A stretch of 64,000 nt of DNA. Source: Triglochin maritima (Eukaryota; Streptophyta; Magnoliopsida; Alismatales; Juncaginaceae). The stretch spans positions 31,737,501-31,801,500 of the forward strand of contig OY821786.1 in assembly GCA_963682175.1 (NCBI GenBank). Direction: 5' to 3'. The notes under the pieces are model-generated. The model had not been told where the DNA came from. It ran no database searches and was given only the letters and a program-made list of their open reading frames with translations. Of this stretch, positions 12,020 through 24,708 are shown one piece after another (the stretch's first letter is position 1; every line of letters starts with the position of its first letter). Made by a program: the position numbers and the translations under genes.

Positions 12020-12820
12020 GATCCTGAGACATGAAGATGAGAAAAGAATGATTCAGGAGAGAGGAGATGAAGTCCTTAATCTAGCGTACAAATAAGGAAG
12101 GTTAGAAACCTAACTAAGCAATCAAGGCCAAAGCAAGCCTAAAGTCCACTATAGGTCCTTAGCACTTGACGCCGCCTAACTTTGAGGTCCCACCGAGGAC
12201 CACTAGTCTATAGGAAATCAAGAACCCGGAGGTCCCTAAAATCTCAGGGAGACTAGATGGGAAACGACATTTAGGCCGAAACGGTATTAAACATCAAGGA
12301 CCACTAATCTGTAGGAAATCAAGAACCCGAAGGTTCCTAAAATCTCAGGGAGACTTGATTGGCAACGATGTTCAGGCCATAATGGGATCAAATGGTTTCC
12401 TCTCCTTAATGCGTCTGGAATTCCTAGGGCCCAATGTCTAATTGATTTTATTAAGGTTGTTTATTAAGTGGTTTTTGGGCCAAGGAAAGGATGATGAAAT
12501 CCCCCACCTCATCTCCTATAGGTGACTGCCCCCTAAATATTTTTCATATGTTAATCTAACAAACAACACACCAAACAAACACTCACCTCACTCTTGTTCC
12601 AACGCAAATCCTACTAACTAATGTGTGCTTTCTAATGAATGATGAGTGAAAGAGATACGTACCATACGCCAGCAATCTACGACAGAAATCGTAAAATAAA
12701 CAATAAATACGATGAATGGAAATCCTATATGATGAATGACTTAGCAAATATTGTCTTATCTTTTGCTTTAGGTTATTAAAGGCCAAGTTGCTTAAGGGGG
12801 TCAATGAGTTATTAGAAACT
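12020..12820. repeat. Dispersed repeat inside the CACTA, shared with a gypsy-type interior
   Basis: This block aligns by eye, over scattered stretches, to 22830-23495 and 24714-24790 inside the element at 18171-26588. Shared landmarks in the same order are CACTATAGGT, CCTAATGCG/CTTAATGCG, GATGAAATC, CACCTCACT/CGCCTCACT, ACTAACTAATG, ACGCCAG and TCTTTTGCTTT. It sits upstream (minus strand) of the TNPD gene and has no matching coding domain. It may be a captured or nested fragment of that retroelement family. Confidence 0.6.
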
Positions 12821-13799
12821 AAACATTTAACTAAACAAAATAAGTTTTTTTAACATAAATAAATATTTAACTAGACAAAATATAAATAAACACAAATAAA
12901 TGTATAAACTCACTAAACTAAAGATTTATTCTAATTTGGACACTTTTTATACAAACCCATAAATAAATCATAACTTTGACACTTTTTAAAATTAGGATGC
13001 AAACTTGTGGAGTATGTGTAAAGGGTTATTTAAGTTAAACATGACTAAAACAGGGAACTTCAGCAAGGTATACATGATATCATCTTTCATAATCATCTAC
13101 TGTATAATATAACATCTATTCCACTCAGACCCAAGGTAAGGAAGGGTTCAATAAGACCATAATGCAAACCCAGAAAAAATAAGTTGGAAATCGAATCACA
13201 AATCATTACGAAAGTTTGATATGTCAAAAGAAACATATTCCATATCCAATTTTACAACAAATATCAACTCCCAACTCCAAATCCAATTTTACACGTCCGA
13301 ATATCCACTCACATTTTACAACAAATTTCTCAAATAGATCTGCAAACATTATAAACACAAAGTCCGAATATTCACTCACAAAAATATATCAACTAGATGA
13401 CAATCTGTGGGAAATTAAATCAAAAGAAGTCTTTGAAATCTCTCAAATCCCAACTCCAAATCCAATAGGACAACAAATTTCAACTCCAAATCCACCCCCG
13501 CTATTTCCAACCCCTCGAAACCGCAAAACCAACCAACATTGTTAAAAAAACAAAGTCCAAGAAGAAGAAGAAGTGTTACCGTAAGAAGAAGTGTCGAGGA
13601 GAGAACGGTGCTCGTGGCAGTGGCGGCGGAGAGGGTGTGGTTGAGAGTTGAGACGAAGGAGGACCGGAGGAGGGGTTGGGACGTCGTTGCGATGCCGGAG
13701 GCTCGGTCGGAGATCAGTCGCGGAGAGGGTCGGGTTTGCGGCTAGGGTTCGGTCGGGGTTTTGTCTGGAATAAATGAAACAAAACGTAACTGTTAGATT

Positions 13800-13976
13800 T
13801 CTAAGGCCTATACACGTTGGTCATACCAAGAAGCTGACGTACCCCGACGTCTATAGACTGGAGAATAATCGTCGGAGTATAGACGTCAGCTTCTATGGAT
13901 ATTCAAACATCCGACGTCTATAGGACCCTATAAACGTAGGTTGTTATATTGGTCGACGTCTATACCCATACTAGTG
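13800..13976. repeat. CACTA subterminal repeat array, right end
   Basis: Several copies of CGACGTCTATA or TATAGACGTC in alternating orientation lead up to the terminal TAGTG. They mirror the array at the left end and use the same motif. Confidence 0.75.
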
Positions 13977-13979
13977 CTT

Positions 13980-14440
13980 CTAGGGACGTAGTTAAACAAG
14001 GAGTTGGCGAGCGGTTCAAGGAAGAAAAGATCGAGTATCTAGGAGGGACTTAGAGATTGCCTCAATCTTTTTCCATTGGCTATGAGACATAGAGAGCCCA
14101 TAAATATGAGTTCCTACACACATTTGAGCATCATTTTTAAGAGCTTTCACAAGTATTGAAGTGCTACAACTTCAAGCTTTCAAGTTATATATTTTATCTC
14201 ATACACCACCACTCAAAATCAAATCTCACACTTGTGTTCCTAGTCGAACAAGGACTTCAGGTGAAGTCGACTCTTGGGTTTTGAGAGGAGCAAGCTTGGG
14301 ATGTAAAATGCTTGATCTTGACCTGAAATGGAGACCAAATAATGGAATACACGAGTTGAGCTAAAGGGTTGAGTGAGGCTCGTGGAGAGAACTAGGATGC
14401 GACACATGCCAAACTTCTATACATCACATAAAAATTAGTA
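13980..14440 (+). mobile_element. 3' remnant and 3' LTR of the SIRE-like copia element
   Basis: Sequence after the CACTA resumes the interrupted copia element. From about 14075 it matches the 5' LTR body at 3198-3645: landmarks CTATGRGAC, AGTTATATATT, CACCACCACTCAAA, GAGTTGAGCT/AAGGGTTGAG and GCCAAACYTCTA occur in the same order. The match ends near 14435, short of the region that precedes the PBS in the 5' copy. All pol genes are absent, so the element was deleted before or after the CACTA insertion. Confidence 0.65.
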
Positions 14441-16300
14441 AGAATCTTCATATTTTCATTATTTTTATGTCAAAATATTTTAATTAGCAATGAACAAACA
14501 ATTGCATGACAAGTAATTCTACTAGTTTTCATAATGACCTCCAAATCTTGCAATCATTGTTGAGTTTTTGTCATAAATAACAATTATATGAGTATGTATA
14601 ACCCGTACATGAATCTGATCCATTTAATAAACGTGTTAGATGGGTTGGAACGGGTTGACACGATTTTATATAGGTCAGGTTTCAGATTCTCTTTTACTCG
14701 TCCATTGAGCGAGTTTGGTTTTGTGTAAATTTGGTTGGATGGTAAATGAGTTTGACACGAACACAACGTGGTAACTCATATTGCCACTGTTACCTACCAT
14801 ACACAAAGAAATATCACTATTGTCATAAGGGTGCTGATACATGGACGCCTCGCGTCACGGACGTGCGCCATGTCACCAACCATGTTAGGAAACGTGGGGA
14901 GTTTTCGATAAAAGAATCATGATTTGTGGATTATTTAAATCATTAACAATTTGTGATTCCCGATAAAAGAGGAAACAATTTGTTTCCCAACAAAGCAAAA
15001 AATGACTGGACACATTATGGATATACTCTGGACACATTCTAGACACGCTCTGGACACATTCGGGACACATTATGGTCACATTCTTGATGCACACATTCTG
15101 GACACACTTCAGACACGTTCTGGACACACTTTGGACACATTCTGGACACATCCAAAATGTGTCGAGAGCGTGTCCAACAACCAATCCAAAGCACGAGTCA
15201 TTAAAAAAAGAGACAAATCTCCATTGACGTGAGTAACAAACTCCATTGTCGTGGAGAAGTTCTATGTACGTGATAAAGAAGAGAAAATAAGGCAAGAGAT
15301 GAAAAAAGGGTAGATACAACCCTGAAAGTGGAGTATTAACCTAATTTGGAAAGTAAATAGTACCATGCATTTGGAAAGTAAACATCACCTAGAATGTCAT
15401 GCCTCTCATTTACGTGAAAATTCATTGACGTGGAAAAGGATGCTCCACTTGGCTCCACGTAGGATGTGTTCATGACACACTGTGTCCAACAATCATTTTC
15501 CTTGTCATAATTGGTTAAAACTTAATTTTAAATATCATCTAACCAACCAAATTTAACAACAAAACATAAAAATCAATGATTTTTCTGGATAAATTCAATA
15601 CTTACTTTTGTTTACTAAAATTGATGTTACAAAATGAAAATATCAATCATTAAGATATATAAAAAACATCATATGGGTGTAACCACGCATAAAAATAAAT
15701 TGGACAAAAGTACATGAATTGAAAAATAACATCTACTTTGATGCAAAAGGAGATAAACGAAAAACATTTATAAAGAATTAAATTGCAACATTATTAACAC
15801 CTATTATCAATTTTGGGATTTAAATTTAGGTTTTTCGTTTGTTTGCCACTCGAAAACGATTGAATTACAAGAATGTCATTATTTTTTACATATTTCATTG
15901 TATGCCACTACAAAAATAGTGTAGTACATAAGCACCATTACTTTTTTCAGCGGTACCATCCCGTTAACACTTTATGTCAGCGACAATTAACAGTGTTAAA
16001 TATATTAATGTAAATTGTAAATTCATCAAAAAATTCTATGTTATAATAAAAATAATATTTAACCTCTCCTCTTCTTTTTCCTTTTTCTCTCTATTCTCTC
16101 TCTTCTCTACTACTCTCTTGCTCTCCAAGTGTTTTGATGGGTCGTTGGGTGTAGCATAAACTCACATTCATGAATGCAACGTATGTTATATTTGAGCGTA
16201 ATACAAACACTAAACACACATCATGGCACACACACATCCTCCCTACCTCCCAAGGGTTAGTTATCCTTGTTGACTTCTTATGTTGCATTTAATTATATTT
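14440..16300. other. Intergenic DNA with minisatellite; no gene recognised
   Basis: No coding region is supported. The stretch at 14590-14800 has GTTGACACG/TTTGACACG motifs and a TATTGCCAC end-like string reminiscent of the hAT family seen elsewhere in the window, but no paired end or TSD was found. The minisatellite at 15005-15152 is listed separately. Confidence 0.55.
15005..15152. repeat. Minisatellite with CTGGACACATT-like units
   Basis: About a dozen imperfect units of 10-12 bases built on TCTGGACACAT follow one another. The repeat creates overlapping open frames on both strands that are artefacts of the periodicity and not genes. Confidence 0.85.
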
Positions 16301-16308
16301 AGTGTAAT

Positions 16309-16647
16309 TAGGCCTGACAATTTGACACGGAACACGAAAACACGAACACGACACGAAAAATCCGTGTTTGGGTTTCAGGATTCGTGTTTCGTGTCGTGTT
16401 CGTGTCGGGTTTTGGGTACACGAAATTGATTTCGTGTCGTGTTCGTGTCTCTTGTTCGTGTACCCAAAAAATACACGAAATACACTAAGTAATTAAAACT
16501 CGACATTTAAACATGTTAATTCCCTTGGTGCATTGGTTCATACGCTAAGCCTCTCCCCTGGGGACCCAGCGAAGCTTTTCTTTTTACCGAAATTGGGAAA
16601 AACCGAAAAAATTTGGGAAGATTCGAACGACACGATTGCCAGGTCTA
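16309..16647. mobile_element. hAT MITE, 339 bp, with 8-bp TSD
   Basis: The left end TAGGCCTGACAATTTGACAC and the inverse of the right end (TTAGACCTGGCAATCGTG, including one flanking base) share a hAT-like terminal motif TAGRCCTGNCAAT. The octamer AGTGTAAT occurs directly before (16301-16308) and after (16648-16655). Subterminal DNA is dense in ACACGA/TCGTGT motifs. No coding capacity. The ends match those of the larger hAT element at 46242-51605. Confidence 0.88.
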
Positions 16648-16799
16648 AGTGTAATCAATCAATCATCCTTTCTTCTCCTCTCCGTCGAGTATGATTTTAG
16701 GCATTAATTCCACACAAACTACTTGCAATGAAACGATAACAATAAACTTCCCAAAAAAAATCAACTCCACCAATAAAAGACACTGTTGGAAATATCAAA

Positions 16800-18143
16800 T
16801 GTTGTTAAGTCACATTTCATGCATTTTATATGTCTTCTTAGTTACTTAACTATCCATATAAAAATACTACTCTATGTGTTATTGTGTAATATCAGGAATT
16901 AGACGAAATTATTGCACATACGTGGAAGGATGAGCTAACATAGCAAAGTATAAGACTTTGTGCAAAACCAAAGGAGAAGTGGGATCAGAGTGCAAACTGT
17001 ACTTTTCTATTAACCAAAAAAAAGTCATAAAGAGATGGAGAACGTGGGGGTGTGGAAACTGATTCCCATGCATAAAAAAAACAAAACGTGAGAAAAATTC
17101 TCACGGTCAGAAGGCATGTATTGCTGACTTGCTACATGATGTTAGAAAAATTCCCATGACCAGGAGGTTGCGCGCAATATAAAGCACTGACTGAAGGTTT
17201 GCTAAAGAGCGGAGGGGCATGCTCACGATCACGAGACCAATGTGAGAAGGACTGGGTTCGGGCAGTTTGTGGTTCTTCTTCTCCGGGGGTGAAGTATTGC
17301 CGCGTCGCCGACGACGTGAATCGTGTCTTGGAGCTCCTCCTATCTTTTCTTCTGTTGTTTTTATGTAGTTTCTTCCATGTATTGGTAGATTGGTTGGTTC
17401 TTGATTTTTCATGTTTTGTAATCTTAGCTAGATCATCCCCTTCAAGGGTGGAGATATGTGAATCAATTGTTTAATGGATGAATATGTTAATTATGGTTAC
17501 TTGTATGATTTCATGTGCTTTAGATTAATTTCAGTTTTAATTGTGTATGTATATCTTGTATATGGTTATTTTATTCTTAATTTGTTGCTAGGATGTGTTT
17601 ATACAATCGTGAGATAAACTTCTTGAGTATGATATTATTTTATTTATTTATTTTAGGCATTTCGTACGAGATGATGACATTCCTCTCGTTCCGTTCCGTT
17701 ACTAGAACCTTAGATTATTTTAATTAAATTAATTTATATTTTGATGCTTAAAAATTTATGAATGTTCTTCATGTATACTTGTTAACAGAAGAATGGTCAT
17801 TTAGGATAATGTCTTCATTCCTATTTGTTATTATGATTTAATTTAATGATAAGTGTTTAATTCAAAATCGCAACAATATGATTATCCATATGAGATCGAT
17901 TTATTATAATATCTACCCCGAGGGATTTTAAGTCTAAATTTCAATACGTATTAACTAAATTAGATTTATTACTTTAATTTTTTCTTCATAGAATGGCTAG
18001 TTTAGGAACCAACACGCTCATCTTTTCTTCCCGTACGAACATGAGAAGTGAATTAAATTACATTCACCCTATGGATCGACCCGTATTAGCCAATGTTATA
18101 AATGCATTCGTGCAGTTGTGGTAACAATATTAAAACCACAACA
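16800..18143 (+). mobile_element. LTR of an outer Ty3/gypsy-type element (probable)
   Basis: The 3' part carries GGATCGACCCGTATTAGCCA followed by TTCGTGCAGTTGTGG, a signature also seen as GTTCGACCCGTATTTGCCA...GTGCACTTGCGG in the solo LTR at 23500-24708. It ends in CACAACA at 18143. Six bases on is a degenerate match (TGCATTGTCGTCGTGGA) to the tRNA-Asp primer-binding site. The start is placed at TGTTGTTAAGTC by analogy with the start of the solo LTR and is less certain. Its interior is interrupted 27 bp after the LTR by the element at 18171-26588 and probably continues at 26594. Confidence 0.55.
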
Positions 18144-18170
18144 AGTTTTTGCATTGTCGTCGTGGAGAAT

Positions 18171-19678
18171 TGATTGATTCAGTTATAATACCGCAAGTGC
18201 ACGACATCGGTGAAGACGCGGCAAGTACGAGTCGTGTCCACGAGAAGCGCGTGCGAGTTGGAATCCACAATACTCAAGTGGGAAAAGAAGAGAGAAATGA
18301 GGTCAAAATTATACTACGATGCGTACGAAATCAAAAAACAAACATAAAAATAAACCCCTTATGTGGTAGAGAAAGAATGCGGAAATGAGAATATGTGTAC
18401 TTGTGTGTGTTCATTGGTTCCCATCACAACATGTAATACATGAAATCCATAAAACCAAATCAAACTTTGTCTCCACATGAAATAAGATAAAACATTATCA
18501 TTAAAGCATACAAGACAATAATTGAAATAAGGCTAATATGAGCACATGCATAATGACCAAACCCCACTATGTCTCCACATGAAATAAGATTTGACACAAT
18601 CATTAACAAATATGATACATTAATTATGATGAGGCCAACACGAGCACGTGCATACACATGTCATGTTTTCTTCTTATCCACTCCATCATTATCCTCATCT
18701 CATCATTCCCCATAAATTAGGTCAACTAATCTAAGCATGTGCTAAACATCACTCAAGAGCATTAACACATCAAAGATAAGAGTGAAATCTCATTAGAGGA
18801 TAAAAGAACTCATGTGAGGCTCAAATGTTAGGATTAACACAACACACACACTTAATACATCACATAATTACATCACCTTCTTCTCCACCCCCAATGGGGA
18901 TAAACTACTCATTAATCAATATATTAACCAAAGAAACATAACAACACAAAATCATAATGGAAATGTAGAAAACTAGATTAAAATGAAAGATTACAAGGTT
19001 AATCCTCTCCTCCTCCTCTACACTACTAATTAGGAAACTAAAACCTACTATAATAAACAAGAAATAAAACCTACTCTACTAAACAAGAAAGGAAACTAAC
19101 CTAAGTAGGAGAGGGAGGAAGAAGAAAGGAGGCATTACAAGTCTATTTATAGAAGAAATAAGGGTTTAGATGGATCTAGAAGCAATCCGACGACTGTAAT
19201 AATTTTCTCTATAGTCTGATGCACCCATATGAACAAGACGAAGCCACGAGACAAATTGGGGACTAATTGGACCCATTGGATCCGCCGCTGGCAAATCAAT
19301 TGGGTCTGATCTGCCCTAATTTTCTTCAGTCACTTAAATGTCCTATTTTGCACATCGGGTGCACTCTTGGTGCACTGGTTCGAGCCTATTTGTCTTTAAT
19401 TTCCCAAATACTCATCAAGATCATGGTTTTGAAGGATTTTTGCGCCCCAAATCTTTTTCGTGTGTTCAGGTCATAGATGGGTCCTTATGCATGACAAATA
19501 GATCCTCTTGGCTTCATTTGAGTCATTTGTTCTTGTATTTCAGTCATTTTCTCTTTCTTTTTCTTATTTATTACCTAATACCAAAAACATCACAAACAAA
19601 CAAACACTCGAGTAGCACAAAATTGGGGCAAAACAAAAGATATATAACATGAATATGATGTATGATATGCTACTAACA
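18171..19678 (-). repeat. 3' LTR of the 8.4-kb gypsy-type element
   Basis: Direct copy of 25085-26588. Next to it on the internal side the minus strand has a purine-rich GTGTGAGGGTAT, a plausible polypurine tract. The outer end carries an extra segment near 18210-18260 that the other LTR lacks. Confidence 0.85.
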
Positions 19679-21299
19679 AATACCCTCACACTTACCTTTT
19701 TTATTCCCGAGGAAAACAAAGAAAGAGAAAAATGAAAGATAGGAAAACACACAAAAAACGGGAAAATCCTAACTCACTGTCGTAGGAAACACGGTTGCAC
19801 TTAGCACGTGCAACAAACCGTTAAACTTCATTGTTGCCAAGGAGGAGGAGTGGTGTCTCCTGGGGGTTTTCAGTGGATATACCAACAAAATCCAAACATT
19901 AGTATATTATTCAACCTAGCAACATGACTCGATGGACCTACTTTTGTCGATCATTGGACACGGTAATCCTACAGGCCAACTCTATATATGTATCGAGTCC
20001 ACACACCTAGCCTAGGGAACCATTCGTGTGAGTTAATTAAGAATTTAATGAAAGACATGAGAAACTTTAGCATCCTCAAGTGATACATCGTGTAAAGTCC
20101 ATTAAGGTTCTTATTTGTATTACCCTTTTTTTTCTTTTTCTTTTTGTTCTCTTTTTTCATTTTATTTTTTTATTAGTTGGTGTTTTGATCTCCCAATGTC
20201 AGGTTCATACATCATTACCTAAGAGGACTTACACTATCACGTACACCTTCCCCCAAATCTCCACATAGGGTGATCCCTACCACCCGTGTAATGGGAGTTC
20301 GGTCGGTGCATCCCAAGTCAGATGACTCGAAAGCACCATGTACTAAGTCTCATCAAGTCTAATTTCCCAAGTGATAGGAGCCGTGAAAGAAGAGAGAACG
20401 TCATACTAAATTATTTCTTATATACAAAGGAACCAAAACCCTACACTTAAGGTTTCACAAAAAGAGTGTAAGGGTCCCTGACTACGACAAACTTCCTTGT
20501 ACTAACAAACACGAATTATTCGACTCACTAGGTTCATGGTGGACTTCTTTCTTTATCTAAGTGCTGAAACCCCATGATTACTCTTCCCCCGAGGGAAAAT
20601 CGATGTGCATCCTTACGACTAGATAACCTAAAGCCAGTGTACTCAATATCCTAATGCATCATGTTCAAGTTAATTTTGGGAGCTTCCTTTTTACTTTGCA
20701 TCTCAACAGTTGTACACATGTTAAACACACGCAAAACCCACAAAACATTTTCTTTTGCAAACACATGAAGATTTTGAAAGAAATGAATATTTTAAAGCAC
20801 TAAGCAAACAAAAGAATGCAAATCACCAAATGATCATGGTATAGAAGATATATAAATGTAAATTGCAGCACACTATCATGACCCTAAAAATGCAAACAAA
20901 AGAAAAGGAAAAAGACTTGACTAGGTACACACGTAAAGCACCCCCCCCCCCCACACACACACATACTTCATGCATTGTCCTCAATAAATGTGAGTATGAT
21001 ACCAAATGGATTTATTCATGAAAAATACTAACCAAGATGAAGCGCAAAGGGAAGTTTGTGGTTATGTTGATGAACATATACCCAAATTCCTAAAAACCTG
21101 TGAGATACATAAAAATGGAATACAAATACGTTAAAATTTGAGCCCAAAGGAGTAGGACGCACTAAAAAAATTACACTTCTATACAAAAAGAAACTTTCAT
21201 CGCCCTTTGTCAAAGGACAATGAAAGGAAACCTCAAAGTAGATCAATGTACCTGGAATGGGAACATGACACCACGTGGGGCCAAAATACTCATGTGAAG

Positions 21300-22490
21300 G
21301 CCCCTCTCACCAAAGTGTACCAAATATCAGGAGATGTTCATGAATTAGATGCAAAGGTGTCCGAGTCAAATGATCAAACTGAAAGAGCTCGAACTTCTCA
21401 AGAGCTTGAGAAATATTACGCAACGGAAGAAGATTTCCCCCTATTACGGTATTAAAATTAGGTTCATCAATCCAAACTCTCCAACCAACAGGCAGGTGGG
21501 TCAGAACAAGGTCAAGAAACTCGTTATGCTTGCCTGACTCACCAGACGAATAGAAAGTGAGTCTCTTACCCAAGTATACTCTAAGGAACTCCCAATACCC
21601 TCATTGCCACTGTAGTTGTTTGGTGTCCCTTCATTTTCAAGATGATCAGGAACAATAGTGAGAGGCAAACTCTTACAAGGATGAATGAAATTAGGAGTAT
21701 TAGGGAGCAGCTCTTGCTCCACCAAATGTGAGCCCTTAAGAGGCACAACATTAGGATCATGTGGCTCAAGGGCCACGAGACAAAAAGATAAGGGACAATC
21801 TTGTGCCAACTCATAATGAAGTTGATTCATGCTATTCTCAATTTGAATCGAAACTCCCACCAAGTAATCGTGAATTGAAACCCCAAGTCCCTCAGACTGA
21901 CTAGGAGTTTGACATTGAACGATTATGTTTTGAATTTGTGGATGTGGTGGTGGTTCGATATCAGAAGATAAATCCTCATGTTGACAGGAAAGGTCACCCT
22001 CCTCATATTCATCTAATTGTTACGTCATCTGACTCACTTGTATTGCTAGATTTTGCAAGGAATTTTGAGTGGTTTCCATGAATGTTTGGAGAGTTTCTTT
22101 CAAGGAATCAAGTATGGGGTCAACTGTGAGGCTCAAGTCAGAATTTTAGAGATTTTGAAGTTGGGTGTTTATGGGCAGAGAATGAGTACAATGATTGGTA
22201 GGGTGTTGGTAGAATTCTGGATATTCAGGAGGAGGATACTAGGGTGAGTATGAAGTATGATACTCAAGATATTCAAAGTTTCCTCATGGATATGTCCTCC
22301 CTGGGTAAGACGTGAATGTGTACGGTTCAGAATGAGTACTTTGGGAAAAAGCATTATCATACATGGGTTCGGGAGGAATATACAAACACTCTTCGAACAC
22401 TTGACCATTTAAACCACTCTGGTCATCTAACGTTGCTTCTAGAACCACCACTTCAGTCAAACTCTCTACCGAACACATGAAAGATGCCAA
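21300..22490 (-). pseudogene. gag-like region of the 8.4-kb gypsy-type element
   Basis: The minus strand holds a long, little-broken frame: a tyrosine/proline-rich part (YPPPEYPEFYQHPT near 22220), then a probable coiled segment LKETLQTFMETTQNSLQNL at about 22110-22050, one stop, and an acidic stretch running to 21501. A different frame (21573-21307) reads EFLDLVLTHLPVGWRVWIDE. Proline/tyrosine-rich sequence followed by a short coil of this form is usual near the C-terminus of gag in plant Tat/Athila elements. No zinc knuckle was found. It is a weak family call based on position and composition. Confidence 0.45.
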
Positions 22491-23499
22491 AGTTTCTTGT
22501 AATGTCTCAGTTTGTTGACCAACATATGATCCAACACAACTAGATTATGGTTTAGCAGTCATTGCCTCTCTTATATTACCCCAATCTGAAGACTGCTCAG
22601 CCACACAATTAAAATTGTCTCAACCATGCTGGGTGTCTGTCTGAGGCACCCCAGGATGCATAGGTCAGGAATACCAGGGAGAATAGTCATGGTCCCAACA
22701 ATAAAATGGATGGTCGCCCATGTAACCATCCATCTCGACAAAGTACTCGCGAGTCGACCACTCTCACCACCACGATGCCAAGCTCGCAAAAGTGCTTGAT
22801 CAACCCTAAAATGCTTATAGTGAGTGTAAATGGGAGGAGACTAGAACTTAGAAGTAGGTGAGAAGAAGATGACTCAGGGGAGAAGGGAAGAATCCCTAGA
22901 GCTAGTGTGGGTAGTGGGCGAGGGTAGAAGTCTAATCTAGCAAACACGACTCAAACAGCCTAAGGTCACTATAGGTACTTAAAGCTACACGATGCCTAGT
23001 TGCGAGGTCACGTGGCCTCAACACGCCTCACATCCCTACGACGAAGACAACCAAGCCTAGAAAGTGAGCCAATCTAGAGATCTCATATCTCCTACTATCG
23101 ACAAAGTGGGGGACGCCGATCAGGCTATGACGGTCGCGACCGAATCACTCTCCTAATGCGCTCAAGGTCCTTAGGGTCAATGTCTACTTGATTTTAGATT
23201 AAGGCTCTTAATCAAGAGTGATTTTTGGGGTGATGAAATCTCACACCTTATCTTGTATGGGACGACCCCCTTAATTTGTTTTGAATCCTAAGCTAGAAAT
23301 CATCACACCAATCAATCACTCGCCTCACTTTTGTCCTAATGCACCTTACTAACTAATGCATGCTCTAACCATGCATGAATGAGAGAATGTGTGCAGAATG
23401 TGTGCATATACCTCACGCCAGTAATTGACAACAAGAAATTAAAGCAAAGGAAAGACAATATGTATGCAAGGTCTACATATGATACATGACCTAGATAGC

Positions 23500-24708
23500 T
23501 GATGCATTGCATACATTGCATCATATGTCTTTTATTTAGATCACTTTTACATCAATAAATGCTACTAAGGTATGTGTTTAGTCTTATTTACAGAATACAG
23601 GGACCTGAATGCAATTTACCCACATCCCGAGCATAAACGCGTGCGAAAGACTCATTTCTATCATAAAGACCAAGCTCAAGATTATCGGATTTCAAATGAA
23701 AATGTTTCCAAGCATAAAAGCATTCAAGACCTAATTACAAAAAGAACAAGGACTTGAGCACAAAAGTAGCTGGAGACTTAATTGCAAAAAGACAAGGACC
23801 TAATTGCAATTCACGAGTTATTATGGAGAAAATCTAAAGAAAAATCAATGTAGTTCTCCAAACATATAAAGGAATTAATCCGGAGCTCAAAAGAATGGAA
23901 AGAATCAATCCAGACACGCAAAGGAGGATCAAATCATACCATAAACTAACAGCAAAAATCTGGATTAAATCAGAGAAGATTGTGCGGCGAAATCGCCGCA
24001 TATCACATACATTGTGCGGCGGCAACGCCGCCCCCTTAGCGATCTGTGTGCTCCAATTTTGTCCAGTCGTGTCTGGACACGTGTACTCTCTAATTCTATA
24101 CTTAGGTCTCTTGTAACAACTATAAATAGCCCTGAGAACGATGTTAGAAATGTCATTGGCCTTAGACCTAGTTTTTAGTTGTTGTTTTTATTCCTTAGTT
24201 TAATAAAATTCTGTCTTTTATTTCTTGTTTTTAGTTTTCTTTTGTAATGCCTCTAGGATCCCTTCTCCCTCCCTCCATGAGTTTCTAACTCTTTCCAAAT
24301 GGTGGAGGTGACGGATTTAGGGTGAAGAGAAGATGAATGAATGTTATTATTTTAAGTTCGTGATTAGTATATTTTGATTACTTGAGTTTATGTTAAATCA
24401 TTTATCATGTAATGCTTCATAACTAACATGATTTATTATAAGTTTCTGAATTCTCTAATCTAAACCCTAAATCTAAACCTCCACCCAACGGAATTCACTT
24501 CTTTGTTCTTGTTTTAATTTTAATTGTTCTTGTTTCTTGCTTTAGATAATTAAAACCCAAAAATCTCAAAACCCAATCTATTCTTCTCTCCTTCTTTTCC
24601 CCAATCGAAATCACACTAAGAACAAATATCTCCCTCCTTGTGTTCGACCCGTATTTGCCACGTCTTCATTGACGCCGTGCACTTGCGGTATAAATTTAAT
24701 TCTCATCA
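23500..24708 (+). mobile_element. Solo LTR (gypsy-type), 1.2 kb, with 5-bp TSD
   Basis: The unit begins TGATGCATTGC and ends AATTCTCATCA, with TGATG/CATCA as inverted ends. ATAGC flanks both sides (23495-23499, 24709-24713), a perfect TSD. Removing it restores continuity with the related sequence at 12700-12770. A TATA-like string CTATAAATAG lies at about 24119-24128, and the 3' end has GTTCGACCCGTATTTGCCA and GTGCACTTGCGGT, supporting plus orientation. No internal region remains, so it probably formed by LTR-LTR recombination. Confidence 0.9.

Larger units (their letters stand above)
5170..13976 (-). mobile_element. CACTA (En/Spm) DNA transposon, 8.8 kb, with 3-bp TSD
   Basis: The left end is CACTACTGTAG at 5170 and the right end is TAGTG at 13972-13976, the inverse of CACTA. 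The flanking trinucleotide CTT occurs at 5167-5169 and again at 13977-13979, a perfect 3-bp duplication as expected for this superfamily. Both ends carry many subterminal copies of GACGTCTAT or its complement (5200-5470 and 13800-13970), the transposase-binding type of array. Two degenerate genes lie inside, both on the minus strand, so the biological 5' end is at 13976. Many stops and shifts suggest the copy is not autonomous. The insertion lies inside an older copia element. Confidence 0.92.

Noticed and set aside
13539..13745. Arginine-rich plus-strand open frame
   Set aside because: Lies in the upstream region of the minus-strand CACTA transposase; low complexity and no family match.
14885..15319. 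144-residue minus-strand frame with repeated Cys-Pro-Glu-Cys
   Set aside because: Produced by the CTGGACACATT minisatellite; the opposite strand is open too.
18460..18657. 65-residue frame, found again at 25355-25552
   Set aside because: The two copies are the two LTRs of one retrotransposon, so conservation reflects LTR identity and not a conserved protein.
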